Shown in pieces: positions 42,660-53,831 of a stretch of 64,000 nt of DNA. Both the position numbers and the translations under genes were made by a program. The notes beneath the pieces were generated by a model. The model did no database searches and was not told the origin of the DNA. It saw only the letters and a list, made by a program, of their open reading frames with translations. Source of the DNA: Catenaria anguillulae PL171 (taxonomy: Eukaryota > Blastocladiomycota > Blastocladiomycetes > Blastocladiales > Catenariaceae); the NCBI GenBank assembly GCA_002102555.1, contig MCFL01000037.1, positions 124,001 to 188,000 on the forward strand, in the 5' to 3' direction. Every line of letters starts with the position of its first letter. Position 1 is the first letter of the stretch.

Positions 42660-45600
42660 ATGAATGCATTGCAAGCATACAGGTCACCCTCACCCATCAT
42701 AAATGCAACCCACACATGCCAGCTCGCGCAATCAAAGATGAATTCACCGCCCGGTCATGTCGACCATCGCAACGCTGCCGATTCCGCTGTCTCAAGGCCA
42801 CCACCATCTCCACATCTGCCGCCGCGACCTCACACGCCGTCGCCACAGCCAAAGTCAACGCCAGCGAGTCCACATCGACGGCATCCGACTCCATCATCCG
42901 TGCCTGAAGCCTTCACGCCATTTTCCAAAGAAAGTCTAGTACACGGAGACCATGCTGCTGTACCGTCATCGCCTGACATTGTCGTCCTGACTCCCGCCCG
43001 CGCCACGGCCAAGTCAACTCAACCGCCATCCAATCATGGATCTGCCGGGGTGAATGTGCCGCTCGAAGCAAATGCTCGACCGTTTAACCTTTCCGAATGG
43101 GCACAAAAGCCGCTCCCGCCCGACTTTGCATCCATCCCTACTTGTCCTTGCCACTTCCGCGTCGATGCATCAACCAATGACATTGTCAACGTTGCGCACA
43201 TCATCCGCTCACACTCCGAAGCTCTTACTCGATTATCGGCCAAATTCCCGTCGCTCATCGACGGGCAGTCGTCAGCAGGAATCGATTGGGCACTGGAGCG
43301 ATTCTTTCCCAACGACCTTCTCACGAATCACATGTATCTCGTACCCAACCCATCGATTGGCAGCGCCGTGATCAGCAACAGCAACACCAATGACGATCCA
43401 CCGGCGACAGTTGCCTTTGCTATTGCACCGTCTAGTCTCGTCGTTTATGGCCAAAGCCGCGCTGGCGGCTTGCCAATGGCAATGGCGAATGCCAAGCTGC
43501 ACGCCATTCTAGCCATCCTCACTCCAAGTCCACACTTGCCGCGATCCATTCAATCCCGAATTGCAAACTACGGCTTCTTGCCAGATCGTCCAGATCAGCC
43601 CGTGTTGCGTGCCGACGACCACTTTGTGCCCGACAGTACGTCTTCGCAGAAAGTCTTGTTGACCACCATGTCTCCATCGGTTTCTCATGCCCATGCACCC
43701 TCTGCATATAGTTGACGCCTCTATGGACCTACTTTCCGCCCGCCTCAACGATCTCTACCTTTCGGAATTCAAGCAACTCCGCTCGTGCAAGATTGAGCCA
43801 TTTCGGGCCATGGTCATGGAATCCCTGCTTGTGCTATCAATTGAACTCCCTCGCGTCACCTTTGAGCGCAAATCTGGGTCGGGCCTCTGGCGCGCAACAG
43901 CGACAACAAGCCATGTGACTTGCTGGGGCGATTCGTCCGTCTTGAGCGAAGCGCGTGTGAATGCGCTAACACATGTCGTCTTTTTGGCGGTTCGTGGCAA
44001 GCAGCCCTCCGATTGGCTTGGATTCGCAGCAAGACATGGTGTTCGGCCTGCATGTACGTTCACTCTGCATTTTCTGCATCACTGCAGCGACTGACCGCGA
44101 AAAAGTGGTTTTCTTACTTGACGCTATTGTTTTTTTTTTCCCCAGTGTTGCATGAATCCAATCCTCGACCGTCCATATCACGGTCCTCGTCCATCTCACT
44201 CGCGAGTACGCCTACCTCGCAAAGCCCCCCGATTCGCCCCAGCACAGTCGGCGTCTCATCATCACAACGCCCATTAGGTGACCAGTCATCCCGCACGGCA
44301 CACTCAGGCAGCAACAACTATGCCCCGGATCACAATCCTACCGACCTGCGGGCTCTGATGGCCGCGCATACACGCACGATAAACAATCAAGCTCAGCATC
44401 CACAAGTGATTCTCGCCGAGAGCGACATAGCCGTCGCTCTCGCTCACGCACCCGCTCACGATCACGCACACGTACCCGTGCCCGACGATCACCCTCTTGC
44501 TCGCCACCGCCACTCAGGAGCCTCCAAGGCCACAGCTACCGACCATCTGCACAAGCAACTCGGCGACGGTCGCCAACGTACCGCGATCACCACCAGCGCC
44601 GACGCTCTCGATCTCCGCCGCACGGCGACCGCGTCAATTCGCAAAGCTACCGGCCGGATTCTCGTGCTTCACGGTCTCGATCACGTAACCGGACCGACCG
44701 TTCCACTTTGGCGTCCCGACGCGAGGATGTGTACCGCCCACGATCCCGGTCGCCCAAGTCGACAACCAGTCGGGCCAGCTCACGTCGTCGGTCGCCGATC
44801 ACGGTCGCCCATCTCAGTCACCAGTCGCACCAGGTCGCGTCGTTGGTCACCATCACCGGCGTCAGAGACAAGTTGCAAAAGTGCACGCCAATCACGTTCA
44901 CACTCGCGATCGCGAGATCGTACGCGTCTACGCCGTCGTACAGATCCACGGGATGGGACTGAAAGCATCCAGCGGCAAGTGCATGATGTTTTCCCAGGTG
45001 ATGTTGTCATCAAGTCCGAAACCAGCGCGAAACCGCGGCCAAACAGTGTCAAGGCGGAACCCAATTCCGAAATTGGTCGAGACTCTCCCGTGTCGTCTCC
45101 ACAAATCCCAGTTACGGTTGCATTGTTGAGCAGTGCGGAGCCCAAGCCAGAACCCCCAGTGCCCGTTTCCATTCCCGATCGGGACTCTTCCCCTAGAGCA
45201 TTACCCGCGCCTGCGCCAACTGAAACCCGCAAACAGCTTCTCGACCCTGCTGCACCAATACCCTCACCTGCACCGAGCAGTTCCTCATCCATCCAAGGCG
45301 ATCTGTCGCACACGATCGCATTCCCGCGACCCACTCCTCCGCTTCGAATCAACGGTCTGTCGCCTACAACACTCACCCCACACCCAATGCCATCGTCGGC
45401 CCGCGCGTCCCCAGCAATGCTGCCGTTGCACTCTTCGCCGTCGGCCGACTCTAGCACGCAGCCGCCACCGCCACCACACTCGGTGGCACAAGGCGCAGGA
45501 CCGAGCACGGTCACACTGACCATGGAACAGTTTCAGCAGCTCATGGCGCAGGCCCAAGGGAGTGCATATGGCGGCGCATATGCGAGAGTCGGTTGGAATG

Positions 45601-46352
45601 GAATGATGATGGGCGGGTCCGGAATGGGCATGATGAGCATGGGGATGGGCATGGGCGGGTATCCACACGGGGCAATGCCACAGACGTATCACAGCGCGCT
45701 TGCATTTCCGAGCCATTATGGTTATCCCCAGATGTATCCCCATCAACATCAATCGCAGTTGCAGCAGCGGCAAATGTCGGACACGTCCAATGTCGCGGCC
45801 ATGCAACAAACCCCGATTCTCCGAGCCGCGTCCTTGGACAACCACCATTCATTCGCACAGGGAGCCGTACATGCCCAAGCCCAACCGAGCTCGCACCCAC
45901 CGCACCGATCCCAGTCGCTCTCGACTGACCCTCGATTCCAACCTCCAGCTCGCTCCTCTCCCGCTTCTTCATCAAACAACCGTGAGCCCGCCGGCGCGCA
46001 TCCGCCCACTGATCCTCGGGCAATTCTCGCATCCATTCCGCGGCTGACAGACGCCGAGCGCCACCAGCTCCTCCATCATGCCCTGCTTCCTGCATTTCTC
46101 GCGGATCCCGCACACGCGCTGCATTCCTATGTGGTTGGGCACGGAATGCACCGCGCACAAGTCCAGACGCGCGAGGTCAAGCACGAGGATGGAAACGTGT
46201 GGCAGTTGGCCAAGGCGTCGGCCGTGATTGCACATGAGGGATCCGTGGTAAGGGTAGGAATGTGGTATGGGGTTGGCGCAGATAGTGTCACGGCTGCGCG
46301 GTTAGCGGTGGCGAAGGTGTTGCTTGGAAAGGCGCCCGATGAGTGTGAGTGA
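42660..46352 (+). CDS. RS-rich protein with three dsRBD-like repeats (unknown)
   Basis: Exons 42660-43635, 43712-44053 and 44146-46352 (donors GTACGT, acceptors TATAG and CCCAG) give 1,174 residues. I do not recognise a named family. Three segments share a strand-strand-helix pattern ending in an Ala-rich helix, as at the end of a dsRNA-binding domain. R1 is VAFAIAPSSLVVYGQ...AMANAKLHAILAIL. R2 is RVTFERKSGSGLWRATAT...CWGDSSVLSEARVNALTHVV. R3, at the C-terminus, is GNVWQLAKASAVI...WYGVGADSVTAARLAVAKVL. The KKxAK signature of classical dsRBDs is missing. Between R2 and R3 are an RS-rich region (about 44.3-44.95 kb), a Ser/Pro linker, and a Met/Gly-rich then His/Gln/Tyr-rich patch (MGMMSMGMGMGG, HYGYPQMYPHQHQ). 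RS plus RNA-binding-like modules suggest nuclear RNA metabolism; inference only. The RS region is partly out of frame (see findings). Confidence 0.6.
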
Positions 46353-46825
46353 GCCTGAGGGATGGCATCAGTGACCGTCTTGTGGGTTTGCCGACCCCAC
46401 ACAAGTACAGTCGTCGAAACAAGCCCGATTCGCCATAAGCCGGACGTAACGCATCGGGCTTATCGTGAGTGTCGACTGTATGTATATCGCGAGCAAGAAT
46501 CGGCGAGTGTACACTTGTAGAAACAAGCAGAAACGGCGAAGCTGTACGACTACATGGTCGTATGCTCGTGCACCAATTGTATTGAAGTGAATCTTTGAAG
46601 TCTTCCATGTATCAATTCGACTTAATGCACTCAAACCCATGCACCTCCTTCATCAATTTGCAACGTCGTTGCTTCTCGTATGTCTCTCGGTCGTCCACGA
46701 GCAACCCTCGCGGTCTGCCTCGCGAGGAAACGGCATCTTTTTTGATTGTTTCGCCGCACACTTATCTATTTACCAAGGCAACCCACTCATGTATCTTCTC
46801 AGCTTAATTCCGCTTCACATTTACC
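46353..46825. other. Intergenic
   Basis: No gene supported. Presumably the 3' end of the RS-rich gene and 5' region of the small ORF downstream. Confidence 0.45.
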
Positions 46826-47101
46826 ATGAAAACGCCACCGCCGTCCAACGCTCCCTTTGAGAGGATTGCACCGCCGCCCGTTACCTCACACACGAAGAAA
46901 CACCAACGCAGCAACCACAACCAGTATGAGAGCGTCTCTCGTCTGTTGGGAGATCTACCGCAGGATTCTCAACAACGAGATGTCACTCGCCCGTCAAGCA
47001 GTCTCGCGACCCGACTGCTGGGCTTGGATCCATCATCTGCCTCAGTTTTGCCTGTGGATCAGTCGAGACTGCATCGCGAAAGCATTTCCCGACGATTCTG
47101 A
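46826..47101 (+). CDS. Small hypothetical protein, 91 residues
   Basis: ATG-initiated frame (MKTPPPSNAPFERIAPPPVT) with Pro/Ser-rich, basic composition similar to disordered parts of neighbouring proteins, ending RESISRRF. No domain, signal peptide or membrane segment. It could be a real short gene, an exon of something larger, or chance. Confidence 0.3.
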   Translation: MKTPPPSNAPFERIAPPPVTSHTKKHQRSNHNQYESVSRLLGDLPQDSQQRDVTRPSSSLATRLLGLDPSSASVLPVDQSRLHRESISRRF

Positions 47102-47613
47102 CAAGACCCATTTTGACATGTGATCGAATCAGCATCACACAGAGAAACCGAGTACTCGAACACGCTCACTAGGCCTTGATCCCGGACAAGTGCTGCTCAT
47201 CCACCAAACGAGATTTGGCCCACCACCTTTGCGTGCCTCGATGTTTCCATGGATGCATGTATCATACCGGTAAGGAGCAGCCTTGTTCGATTGGCAGCCT
47301 CCACACGACATTGGCGCCGCCCAATGGTTCGCCAGGCTGAGGTCGGACATTGCTCAACAGGATGAGCAAATGTTGAGGATGGCGATTGGCTTGGCTGGAA
47401 CAATGTCTCAATGAGTCTCCCTGGCATCCTTCGCGCCTTGCTTGGTTCGGTTTATCGGTTGGTTGGTTCATTGCAGACAATACTGTGTGCACGATTTTTG
47501 TCGTTAACGTTCAGTTCACTGAATCTAGATAGATTCTTGCTAGTTATTTGCCCGGCCCCTTCTCCGTCGAAGTGCTTGTGAAACGTTTGGCGGTCAAAAG
47601 CACATGCAAGATC
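47102..47613. other. Intergenic
   Basis: No coding region or repeat recognised between the small ORF and the hypothetical basic protein. Confidence 0.45.
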
Positions 47614-48384
47614 ATGCTCTCACTCAAAACCGTTTTCGCCCGTCGCGGCCACACGGCTTCAGAGGCATCGCCGTCTTCAGATTCAACTCTGAACCTCGTC
47701 GCGACTGAGTCCGATTCCCACACGTGTGGGGCCGAAACCGCCGCTCATCAATGTCAACAGCAGGCCAAAGTAGACACAACCAAGTCGAAAAAGCCGCGCA
47801 AGCTTCGCCGCAAGCAATGGCAGAACAAGCATGCTGCGGCGGCCGTCCCCACTTCAAAGCAAGATGGGTCGCCATTGCTCGTTCCCGTTCAGGTTGACGA
47901 TCTCTCCTCGAGTCCGGCACATGTTATCAAGTCATTGATGCATCGCTTCATTCGCTTCCGTGTGACCAAGGCACACAAACCTGTCAAGGCAGACAAGAAG
48001 CGTCGCGATTCAGGTGTTGCCTCAGCAAGCAATACAGGCCCTTCAAAAGGACTGCTTGCCGCTGGTGACGACATTTCAAGTTCTGATGGCGAGCATGCTG
48101 GCAAGGGCTTGGACCACCGTAAATGGACGGGTACGCTTGCTCGATGCCTGTCCATGCCGAGTGGCAGCGATTCGATCAAGCAGCATGACTCGGAGGGAAA
48201 ACCAGTGGTCGATGCTAGTATCAGTGGCGGCGGCTCCGAATATCAGGCATTCGTAGACGAAGATGAGTGCACCGCCAATGTGAGTGGGGGTGCCGGTATC
48301 GTGGTCAGAGACAGCAGGGCGGAAGGGCGAGGAATGTTCCCAGAGTTTTTCAAGCGCTCCGTCGCGCGCGGTAACGCAAACTGA
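47614..48384 (+). CDS. Hypothetical basic protein, possibly nuclear
   Basis: 256 residues from the first ATG (MLSLKTVFARRG). A strongly basic stretch KSKKPRKLRRKQWQNKH near residue 70 and KPVKADKKRRD near 140 could be nuclear or nucleolar localisation signals. A short hydrophobic-basic helix HVIKSLMHRFIRFRV lies between them. The rest is Ser/Gly/Asp-rich and ends VARGNAN. The first 12 residues could also act as part of a mitochondrial presequence. No family recognised; single exon; 65 bp from the convergent methyltransferase stop. Confidence 0.5.
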   Translation: MLSLKTVFARRGHTASEASPSSDSTLNLVATESDSHTCGAETAAHQCQQQAKVDTTKSKKPRKLRRKQWQNKHAAAAVPTSKQDGSPLLVPVQVDDLSSSPAHVIKSLMHRFIRFRVTKAHKPVKADKKRRDSGVASASNTGPSKGLLAAGDDISSSDGEHAGKGLDHRKWTGTLARCLSMPSGSDSIKQHDSEGKPVVDASISGGGSEYQAFVDEDECTANVSGGAGIVVRDSRAEGRGMFPEFFKRSVARGNAN

Positions 48385-48449
48385 GGTTATCCGCTTCCTG
48401 CTGACCTTGATGGACGAAAATGGGTACATCAATGAAATGCGAATCAAAG

Positions 48450-49581
48450 TCAATGGGGCTGAATTAGCAATACATCAACGCTATCAAACCCACTCATGTT
48501 CCAGCTCGGATCGTGCCCATACGCCTCACTCCATAGATCCTCAGCGCTCGCCTGATGGTCACGGTTCACAAAGAATTCAGCCAATTGAGTCGCCTTGATT
48601 GCATGTGTGACTTTGAGGTCCCATTGCTTGAGGAGCGGCACAATCGAGTGCGATGAACTGTCAAGCAAGTGAGAGGCCAATGTCAGAGGATGCAGAAAGC
48701 AACGGGCAGGGTTGCATGTAGATATGTACCTTCGCCGCTGATATCCAACAACCAACACTGGCGGCGCGCGGCCGTCGTGACCGGCTCCAAAAGACGCAAT
48801 CAAGGAAAATGTCGCAAAGACTCGATCGTACACTACATGATCGCAATCTGCCTGTCAGTTCAATACCACCTCAGAATCCCAGCGGCGTATAGGCCATACC
48901 ATCGTGGTGAAACAAACAATCAGCAGCGAGCACCACATCCACCTGATCGACCAGTGCCTCGTCCAATACCCCGTACACGGCATCTGAAACGCCCCACGGC
49001 ATTGCGTGCATGCTAAGCATTGAATCGCGGATTGCAGGGTTGTGATGGCGGATCTCGTCCAAGGACGGCATTGACGAAAGCATCATGTCTGTTGCAATGA
49101 CCTTGCGCGGGCCTGGGCAATGACCAAGATTGGGAAGTGTGCATGCAAGTGTGCTCGGAAGCGCTGTACCTGCGCCGAGCTGTTGAGGATCGGTTCTGAG
49201 TTAGGCGAGGAATCACACCAGCGGTGAGGCGTCAGGCTACACGTACCTCAAGAATGACCTTGTTGGACACCATTTCAGTATACCACCGGCACATGGCAAG
49301 CCCAACGGCCAGCGCTGAAGGCCAGAGGTGTCCGCAGTGCGACTGGGCCATGGACCTGCGGATGGACACCGTGCTGTGTGAACCAATGATGGAATGCAGC
49401 TTGAGACGGATCATGAGTCAAGTACCGACAGATTCGTTTCGGATGATTCCAGGATTGTCACTTGCACCAGCAATTGTCGTTCATCTTTGTCCTCGGCGTC
49501 GGCTTGAATCCGGGCGACTTGTTGTCCTCCGCTGGCGGCGCGCAACGGGAAAGGAAAGAGTATGGTCCGTGGTCGGAGCAT
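48450..49581 (-). CDS. METTL-type (methyltransferase family 16) protein methyltransferase
   Basis: SAM-dependent lysine methyltransferase of the METTL21/METTL22/EEF2KMT group. Introns with GT-AG borders separate the blocks. SHCGHLWPSALAVGLAMC (49.3 kb) corresponds to the helix before motif I. VILE joins across an intron to LGAGTALPSTLA, giving motif I ELGAGT. KVIATDMMLSS carries the motif II acidic residue. QVDVVLAADCLFHHD is motif post-II/III, in which this family usually has D-x-x-Y/F. The final exons give DRVFATFSLIASFG, RAPPVLVVGYQRR and a C-terminal SIVPLLKQWDLKVTHA. The presumed start MLRPRTILFPFPLRAAS (49581) and its splice to the 49.4-kb exon are tentative. METTL22-like is my best guess because of the VLVVGYQRR strand; the substrate is unknown. 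Confidence 0.75.
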
Positions 49582-49971
49582 GCTGATGTTGGGGGCCCTG
49601 GTCAGTACATCATCGATCAGCTTGACAAATCATTGCTTCAAGTGTACATTGAAGAATGCGTCGGACGTTGCCAGCGGTAGAATTTATGACTAGTCTGGAC
49701 ATGATCACAAGCACAAGCTCAAGCTCATCATGATGGCCGAGAAGACTGAGGTGAAAACAAGATCCAACCCAACGATGGATGTGTAGTACGAAAGTGATAA
49801 AGTCATGGTCATAATGAAATGAGAGGCCAACAACGACGATGAACCAGTGCTACCAACTTGAAGTGATACTGCCAACATCAAGCTCTCCGATGAGACAACC
49901 GAGAAGTGCAAAAATCTGGCCAACAGTGAGAGGCCAACGCGTCGAGTCGCACGCCTTTGAATGTTGAATTG
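49582..49971. other. Intergenic between two minus-strand genes
   Basis: AT-richer. It should contain the 3' end of the bZIP gene and the promoter of the methyltransferase. No gene seen. Confidence 0.45.
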
Positions 49972-52900
49972 TCAGCGCCGTGCAGCGCCGACGTGATAGT
50001 GCGGCCCCTGTCCATGCTGGTACATGCCATGCGTGTTTGTCTGGTGCCCACCGGGGCCGCCGCCCATGGCAGCACTGACCGCAGCTGCGGCCGCTCGCCG
50101 CGCGTGTGAAATAGCCGCCTGTGCACTTGCCGAGTGCATGTGCTGTTGGTACGCCATGAATGGGTGGTGCTGGGCAGAATATCCAGAAGCCGCTCCTGTC
50201 CCGGAAGCCGCGCTGGATGAAGCGGGGTAGGCGCCTGGGGCAACAGCCGCAGCATGTGTAGCAGTGAGATGCTGCTGCTGGAGCGGCGAGTAGATACCAG
50301 GCGGCATGGCAACCATGGCGGTAGGCGCGGTGCCAGCGTGTGGATAATAGTTTGCAGCCGGCACGGCCGCAGGCGCTTGGTTGGGCTGCGTGCTGGACTG
50401 ACGGGACATGGCCGTGTGCTCGAGTTCCACGGGCGGCTCCGAATCTTCATGCTCTGCCTCAGCTGCTGCCGATGTGGACGCGTTCTGTGGTTGTGCGGCC
50501 GAGCTCTTTCTCGTGCCTTTCCTCTTGCCTGTCGATTCACCAGTTGCTCCCTCGGCAGCTACTGCACCCGGAAACTTCTTTCCAGCGGGCGGTGCCGAAC
50601 TCACTCGCTGCCTCTTCTTCTTGCTGGCACCCGCTGCCTCATCACCAACGGCCTCGTCGTCGTCGCCATCCTCTACATCGTCTTCCCCGTCCTCACCCTC
50701 AACCATGCCAATCCGGCCAACCTCTTCCCTCCACCCAACGGGCCATTCGCCCCTTGTGGGCGTCTCTTGTACCCCCAACTGCCGCTCACACTGGTTGAGC
50801 TTTGCCTCGACCTCGACGCGAGCTTTCACCTCCTCGGCAAGCTGCCGCTTCAAATCCAGCACCTGATCCTCGAGTGTATGAATGTACTGCTTCTTGCGCT
50901 GCCTGAAATTGCGTGCCGAGATCTTGTTGCGCAGCTGCCGGATGGCATCCTTGGACATGCCAAGTGCTTTCGCCTCTGCCGTCGTTTTGGGCTTGCCATC
51001 GTCTTGGTGATGTTGGTCATTGTCGTCGTCACCGCCCGCGACAGCCGACATCGAGATGGACAGTGGAGATGGAATGTTTGGCGCCGTAGCCGAAAGCGCA
51101 AGTTCGAGAGCGCCCGACCCAAACGAGTTGCGCGACTTGAAGTGCCTGCGCAAATCCGTCACGCGCGCGTCGAGCGGGTGAGGAAACAAATCGATTTGGC
51201 CCACGACCAGGCTGGCTTTTGGATACGCGACATGGCTCGTGGGATGATTGTCGGGGATGGATCGAGCAGCAGATGCCGCTGTGGGCGGATTTGGAGCTGT
51301 CGATGCACGCGAACGTTTCTTGGACGACGGTTTTGACTTTGGCGCTGCAGGCGCAGGTGCAGGCGGTGCGGGTGGCTGTGGCTGTGGCGAATGCAGTTGA
51401 CCCATTCCCGCATCCTCTTGCGGCTCATGATCCTCCGCGTCCGACGCCTGGCGTACAGAGCCCTCGGACGCCGCAGCCGATTTAGCAGCGGCGGCGGCTG
51501 TGAGCAACAGCGCGTCGCCCAGACCAGACAATAACCCGCCGTCTTTTGCCTTGGCCGCACCCGCTCGTTTCGTCCTCTTGCTGCGTGCCGCTGGCACTTC
51601 CACCTCGACCCCGGGCTCGGTCTCTGGCCCTTGCTCAGGTTCCTGCTCGGCCACAACGCGCCTTGGCCGGCCGCGGGTCTTGCGCGGGCGGCCCACGGGC
51701 CGCTTTGCCGGAGTCTGCGTTGGTTTGGCATCCACGTGGCTGCCGTTGTCTTCGTCCATCGGATCCGCGTCTGGCTCGAGCTTGACGGTTACGTGAAATT
51801 CCGACGGTGTGTCCACCTCCATGTCGTCATCCTCAAGCTCGTCCTCTTGCCGACGCGCGCGCCGCGTCATGCGCCTGGTCGTTGGACCAGTGGCTGGTGC
51901 ACGCATACAATCACCTTGGCCTTGCTCCATCTCTGAGTCAAGTTCGTGTTGCGCCTGGTCCTCTACAATCTCCCTGATGGGTGACCCGACACGTGACTCG
52001 ACCATGGGCGGCGCAGACAGCGCGCGAAACGCGCCTGCGGGCGATGTGAATCTGGACGACGCGCCAGACATAATGGTGGGATCGAGTGCAGCCATTGAAA
52101 GTGCCGATGCAACCGAGGAAGACGCTGACATGCTTTGCGTGGCATAGAAGCTTGCAGCTGCATGGGGAAAATACCCGCCACCGGCGCTGCCACCCGTGCC
52201 CTGGTGCTGGTATGCAAATGCCGATGCGGCTGGCGGTAATTGGCCGGAGGATGCCGATGTCGAAGCTGATACGGCAGCGGGTGCGGCACCCGATGCGCAC
52301 AGCAGTTTCGGGTCGGCGCACACACCGCCGGGAAGCGTGGCGAGTGGCGTTGGCGTGAGTGTGCCTGCGCTTGGGGCAATGTGCGGGTGGAGGAGCAGCG
52401 ACGACATGGCGGGCGAGTCCATGAGGTGGATGTGATGGCGCTGGCCTTCGGGTGTGGTCGCGTACATGTCGAGCGGGAGAAGAAGCGACGAGGTGTAGGG
52501 AGACAGCGGAATGGATGTGGAGGATGCAGGAGAGGGCTTGTTGTGGTGGAGCTGCTGATTGGAAGTGAGTGGATTGTTGGAGGAGGAGGAGGAGGAGGAG
52601 GAGGGAAGCTCAGGGTAGTTTGTAAAGCCAAGACTCGATGTGGTTGGCCCTTCTGGGGCATTCGGTGTGCTGCTTGCAGTGTCGTTTGGGTGTGCGAGCG
52701 GGATATGCGAATATGCCCGACCGGCAGCAGCGGCGTAAGCTGCTGCGTGTTGAGCATGGTGCGGATGTTGTTGAAATGATCCAATGGCGCCGCCGCCGAG
52801 CAACAGGGAGCTGAGAGGTGAGGGAGGAATATCAGCAAACACATCATCCAAGGGAGTGCGTCTCTGTTGTTGCTGGTGATGATGAAGCAATTGTTGCCTG

Positions 52901-53205
52901 GCATGGAAAGCGTGGTACTGGGCCGCTCTTTCCAGCTTGGCTCTGGCCGTGGTGGATATGTGGAATGAAGTCGGAATGGGGCCATTCCCTTGTTGGTGAC
53001 CTTCATGATCGCCATCTGTCCCGCCGCCGCCAGAAAGAGGAATGGTCATTGGCGGATTCTGCAAAGGCGAGCTGATCCGGGATTGGTTTGGGAACTCGTC
53101 AAAACTGAAAAAGTTGTTTGCGCAGTCGCTGCTGGCGCCACCGCCACCTGGCGCTGCTCCGGAAGCGGATCCAGAACTGCTGTTGCGGCTACCCGCCGTC
53201 ATCAT
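49972..53205 (-). CDS. AT-hook plus bZIP transcription factor
   Basis: One uninterrupted exon of 1,077 residues (start MMTAGSRNSSSG). At about 500-516 lies a double AT-hook core, KRPVGRPRKTRGRPRR, for minor-groove binding. At about 750-805 lies a bZIP: basic region RQLRNKISARNFRQRKKQY with the N-x2-S-A-R-x-F-R-x-R core, then the zipper IHTLEDQVLDLKRQLAEEV, continuing VEVEAKLNQCERQL. Flanks are disordered: poly-Ser, poly-His/Gln in the N-terminal third, acidic stretches (DELEDDDMEVD; GEDDVEDGDDDE) that could activate transcription, and basic nuclear signals (SKRTKRAG, SSKKRSR). The NKISARNFRQRKK basic region is typical of fungal bZIPs with Phe in the core. Target genes unknown. Divergently transcribed from SNX4. 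Confidence 0.88.
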   Translation of the reverse strand: MMTAGSRNSSSGSASGAAPGGGGASSDCANNFFSFDEFPNQSRISSPLQNPPMTIPLSGGGGTDGDHEGHQQGNGPIPTSFHISTTARAKLERAAQYHAFHARQQLLHHHQQQQRRTPLDDVFADIPPSPLSSLLLGGGAIGSFQQHPHHAQHAAAYAAAAGRAYSHIPLAHPNDTASSTPNAPEGPTTSSLGFTNYPELPSSSSSSSSNNPLTSNQQLHHNKPSPASSTSIPLSPYTSSLLLPLDMYATTPEGQRHHIHLMDSPAMSSLLLHPHIAPSAGTLTPTPLATLPGGVCADPKLLCASGAAPAAVSASTSASSGQLPPAASAFAYQHQGTGGSAGGGYFPHAAASFYATQSMSASSSVASALSMAALDPTIMSGASSRFTSPAGAFRALSAPPMVESRVGSPIREIVEDQAQHELDSEMEQGQGDCMRAPATGPTTRRMTRRARRQEDELEDDDMEVDTPSEFHVTVKLEPDADPMDEDNGSHVDAKPTQTPAKRPVGRPRKTRGRPRRVVAEQEPEQGPETEPGVEVEVPAARSKRTKRAGAAKAKDGGLLSGLGDALLLTAAAAAKSAAASEGSVRQASDAEDHEPQEDAGMGQLHSPQPQPPAPPAPAPAAPKSKPSSKKRSRASTAPNPPTAASAARSIPDNHPTSHVAYPKASLVVGQIDLFPHPLDARVTDLRRHFKSRNSFGSGALELALSATAPNIPSPLSISMSAVAGGDDDNDQHHQDDGKPKTTAEAKALGMSKDAIRQLRNKISARNFRQRKKQYIHTLEDQVLDLKRQLAEEVKARVEVEAKLNQCERQLGVQETPTRGEWPVGWREEVGRIGMVEGEDGEDDVEDGDDDEAVGDEAAGASKKKRQRVSSAPPAGKKFPGAVAAEGATGESTGKRKGTRKSSAAQPQNASTSAAAEAEHEDSEPPVELEHTAMSRQSSTQPNQAPAAVPAANYYPHAGTAPTAMVAMPPGIYSPLQQQHLTATHAAAVAPGAYPASSSAASGTGAASGYSAQHHPFMAYQQHMHSASAQAAISHARRAAAAAVSAAMGGGPGGHQTNTHGMYQHGQGPHYHVGAARR

Positions 53206-53831
53206 GATGTGGGCCGTGTGCTTTCAGCGTTGCCGGCTGTGGGAACCATCGTGAAGCTCGAGTCAGACGCGTCCTAGAACCAAAACTGCTCAGGCGCGCC
53301 ATGGATGGAACGACGACCCCAAACACAGCCGCAAAGAAAGAGTGCGTACTCAAAGGAAGCAAGAAGAGAATTGAGCGCCACAAGCCGTCGTCAGGGGGGC
53401 CACTCGGAGTATGGGTGTCGCTGTGGGAACTGGGAATCAAAGAGAAGGGCAGCCTGCGCGTTGTCCCAACAAAACGGAGGATAAGGTGGTCGCAAAAGGC
53501 AAACAGTGTCCGGGTGACTGCCTGTGGCCGAGTGAGAGAATTCTTGCGCTTGCGGGCGGTTTCCAGTCGGGTCGATAGTAGTGTGAATTGACCAAACGGG
53601 GTGGGAGCGCAAATGGAGCAACGAAAGAAAGCGCAGGTCCGAATGGGTGAGTGAGGCCAGACCGCCGATCCGCCGATCACTGCCAAGACTCATTTTCTTT
53701 TGCAATGTGTCGTTCCTTCAAGCGATTCATAAAACTATTTGCACCCACTCATACTCGCCGTGTTTGTGATGAAATCACACCAGGACCCGACGCAATAGCA
53801 TTTCGACACTCGGAACCACTGACCCCTTGCC
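53206..53831. promoter_or_regulatory. Divergent promoter region, bZIP gene / SNX4
   Basis: 626 bp between two divergent starts, so both promoters must lie here. The minus-strand bZIP 5' UTR probably occupies the left part. No unambiguous TATA or CCAAT box recognised. An open frame at 53301-53591 has no coding similarity. Confidence 0.4.

Noticed and set aside
50254-51336. 360-codon plus-strand frame
   Set aside because: Antisense to the bZIP gene, which has a clear domain; the plus-strand frame has none.
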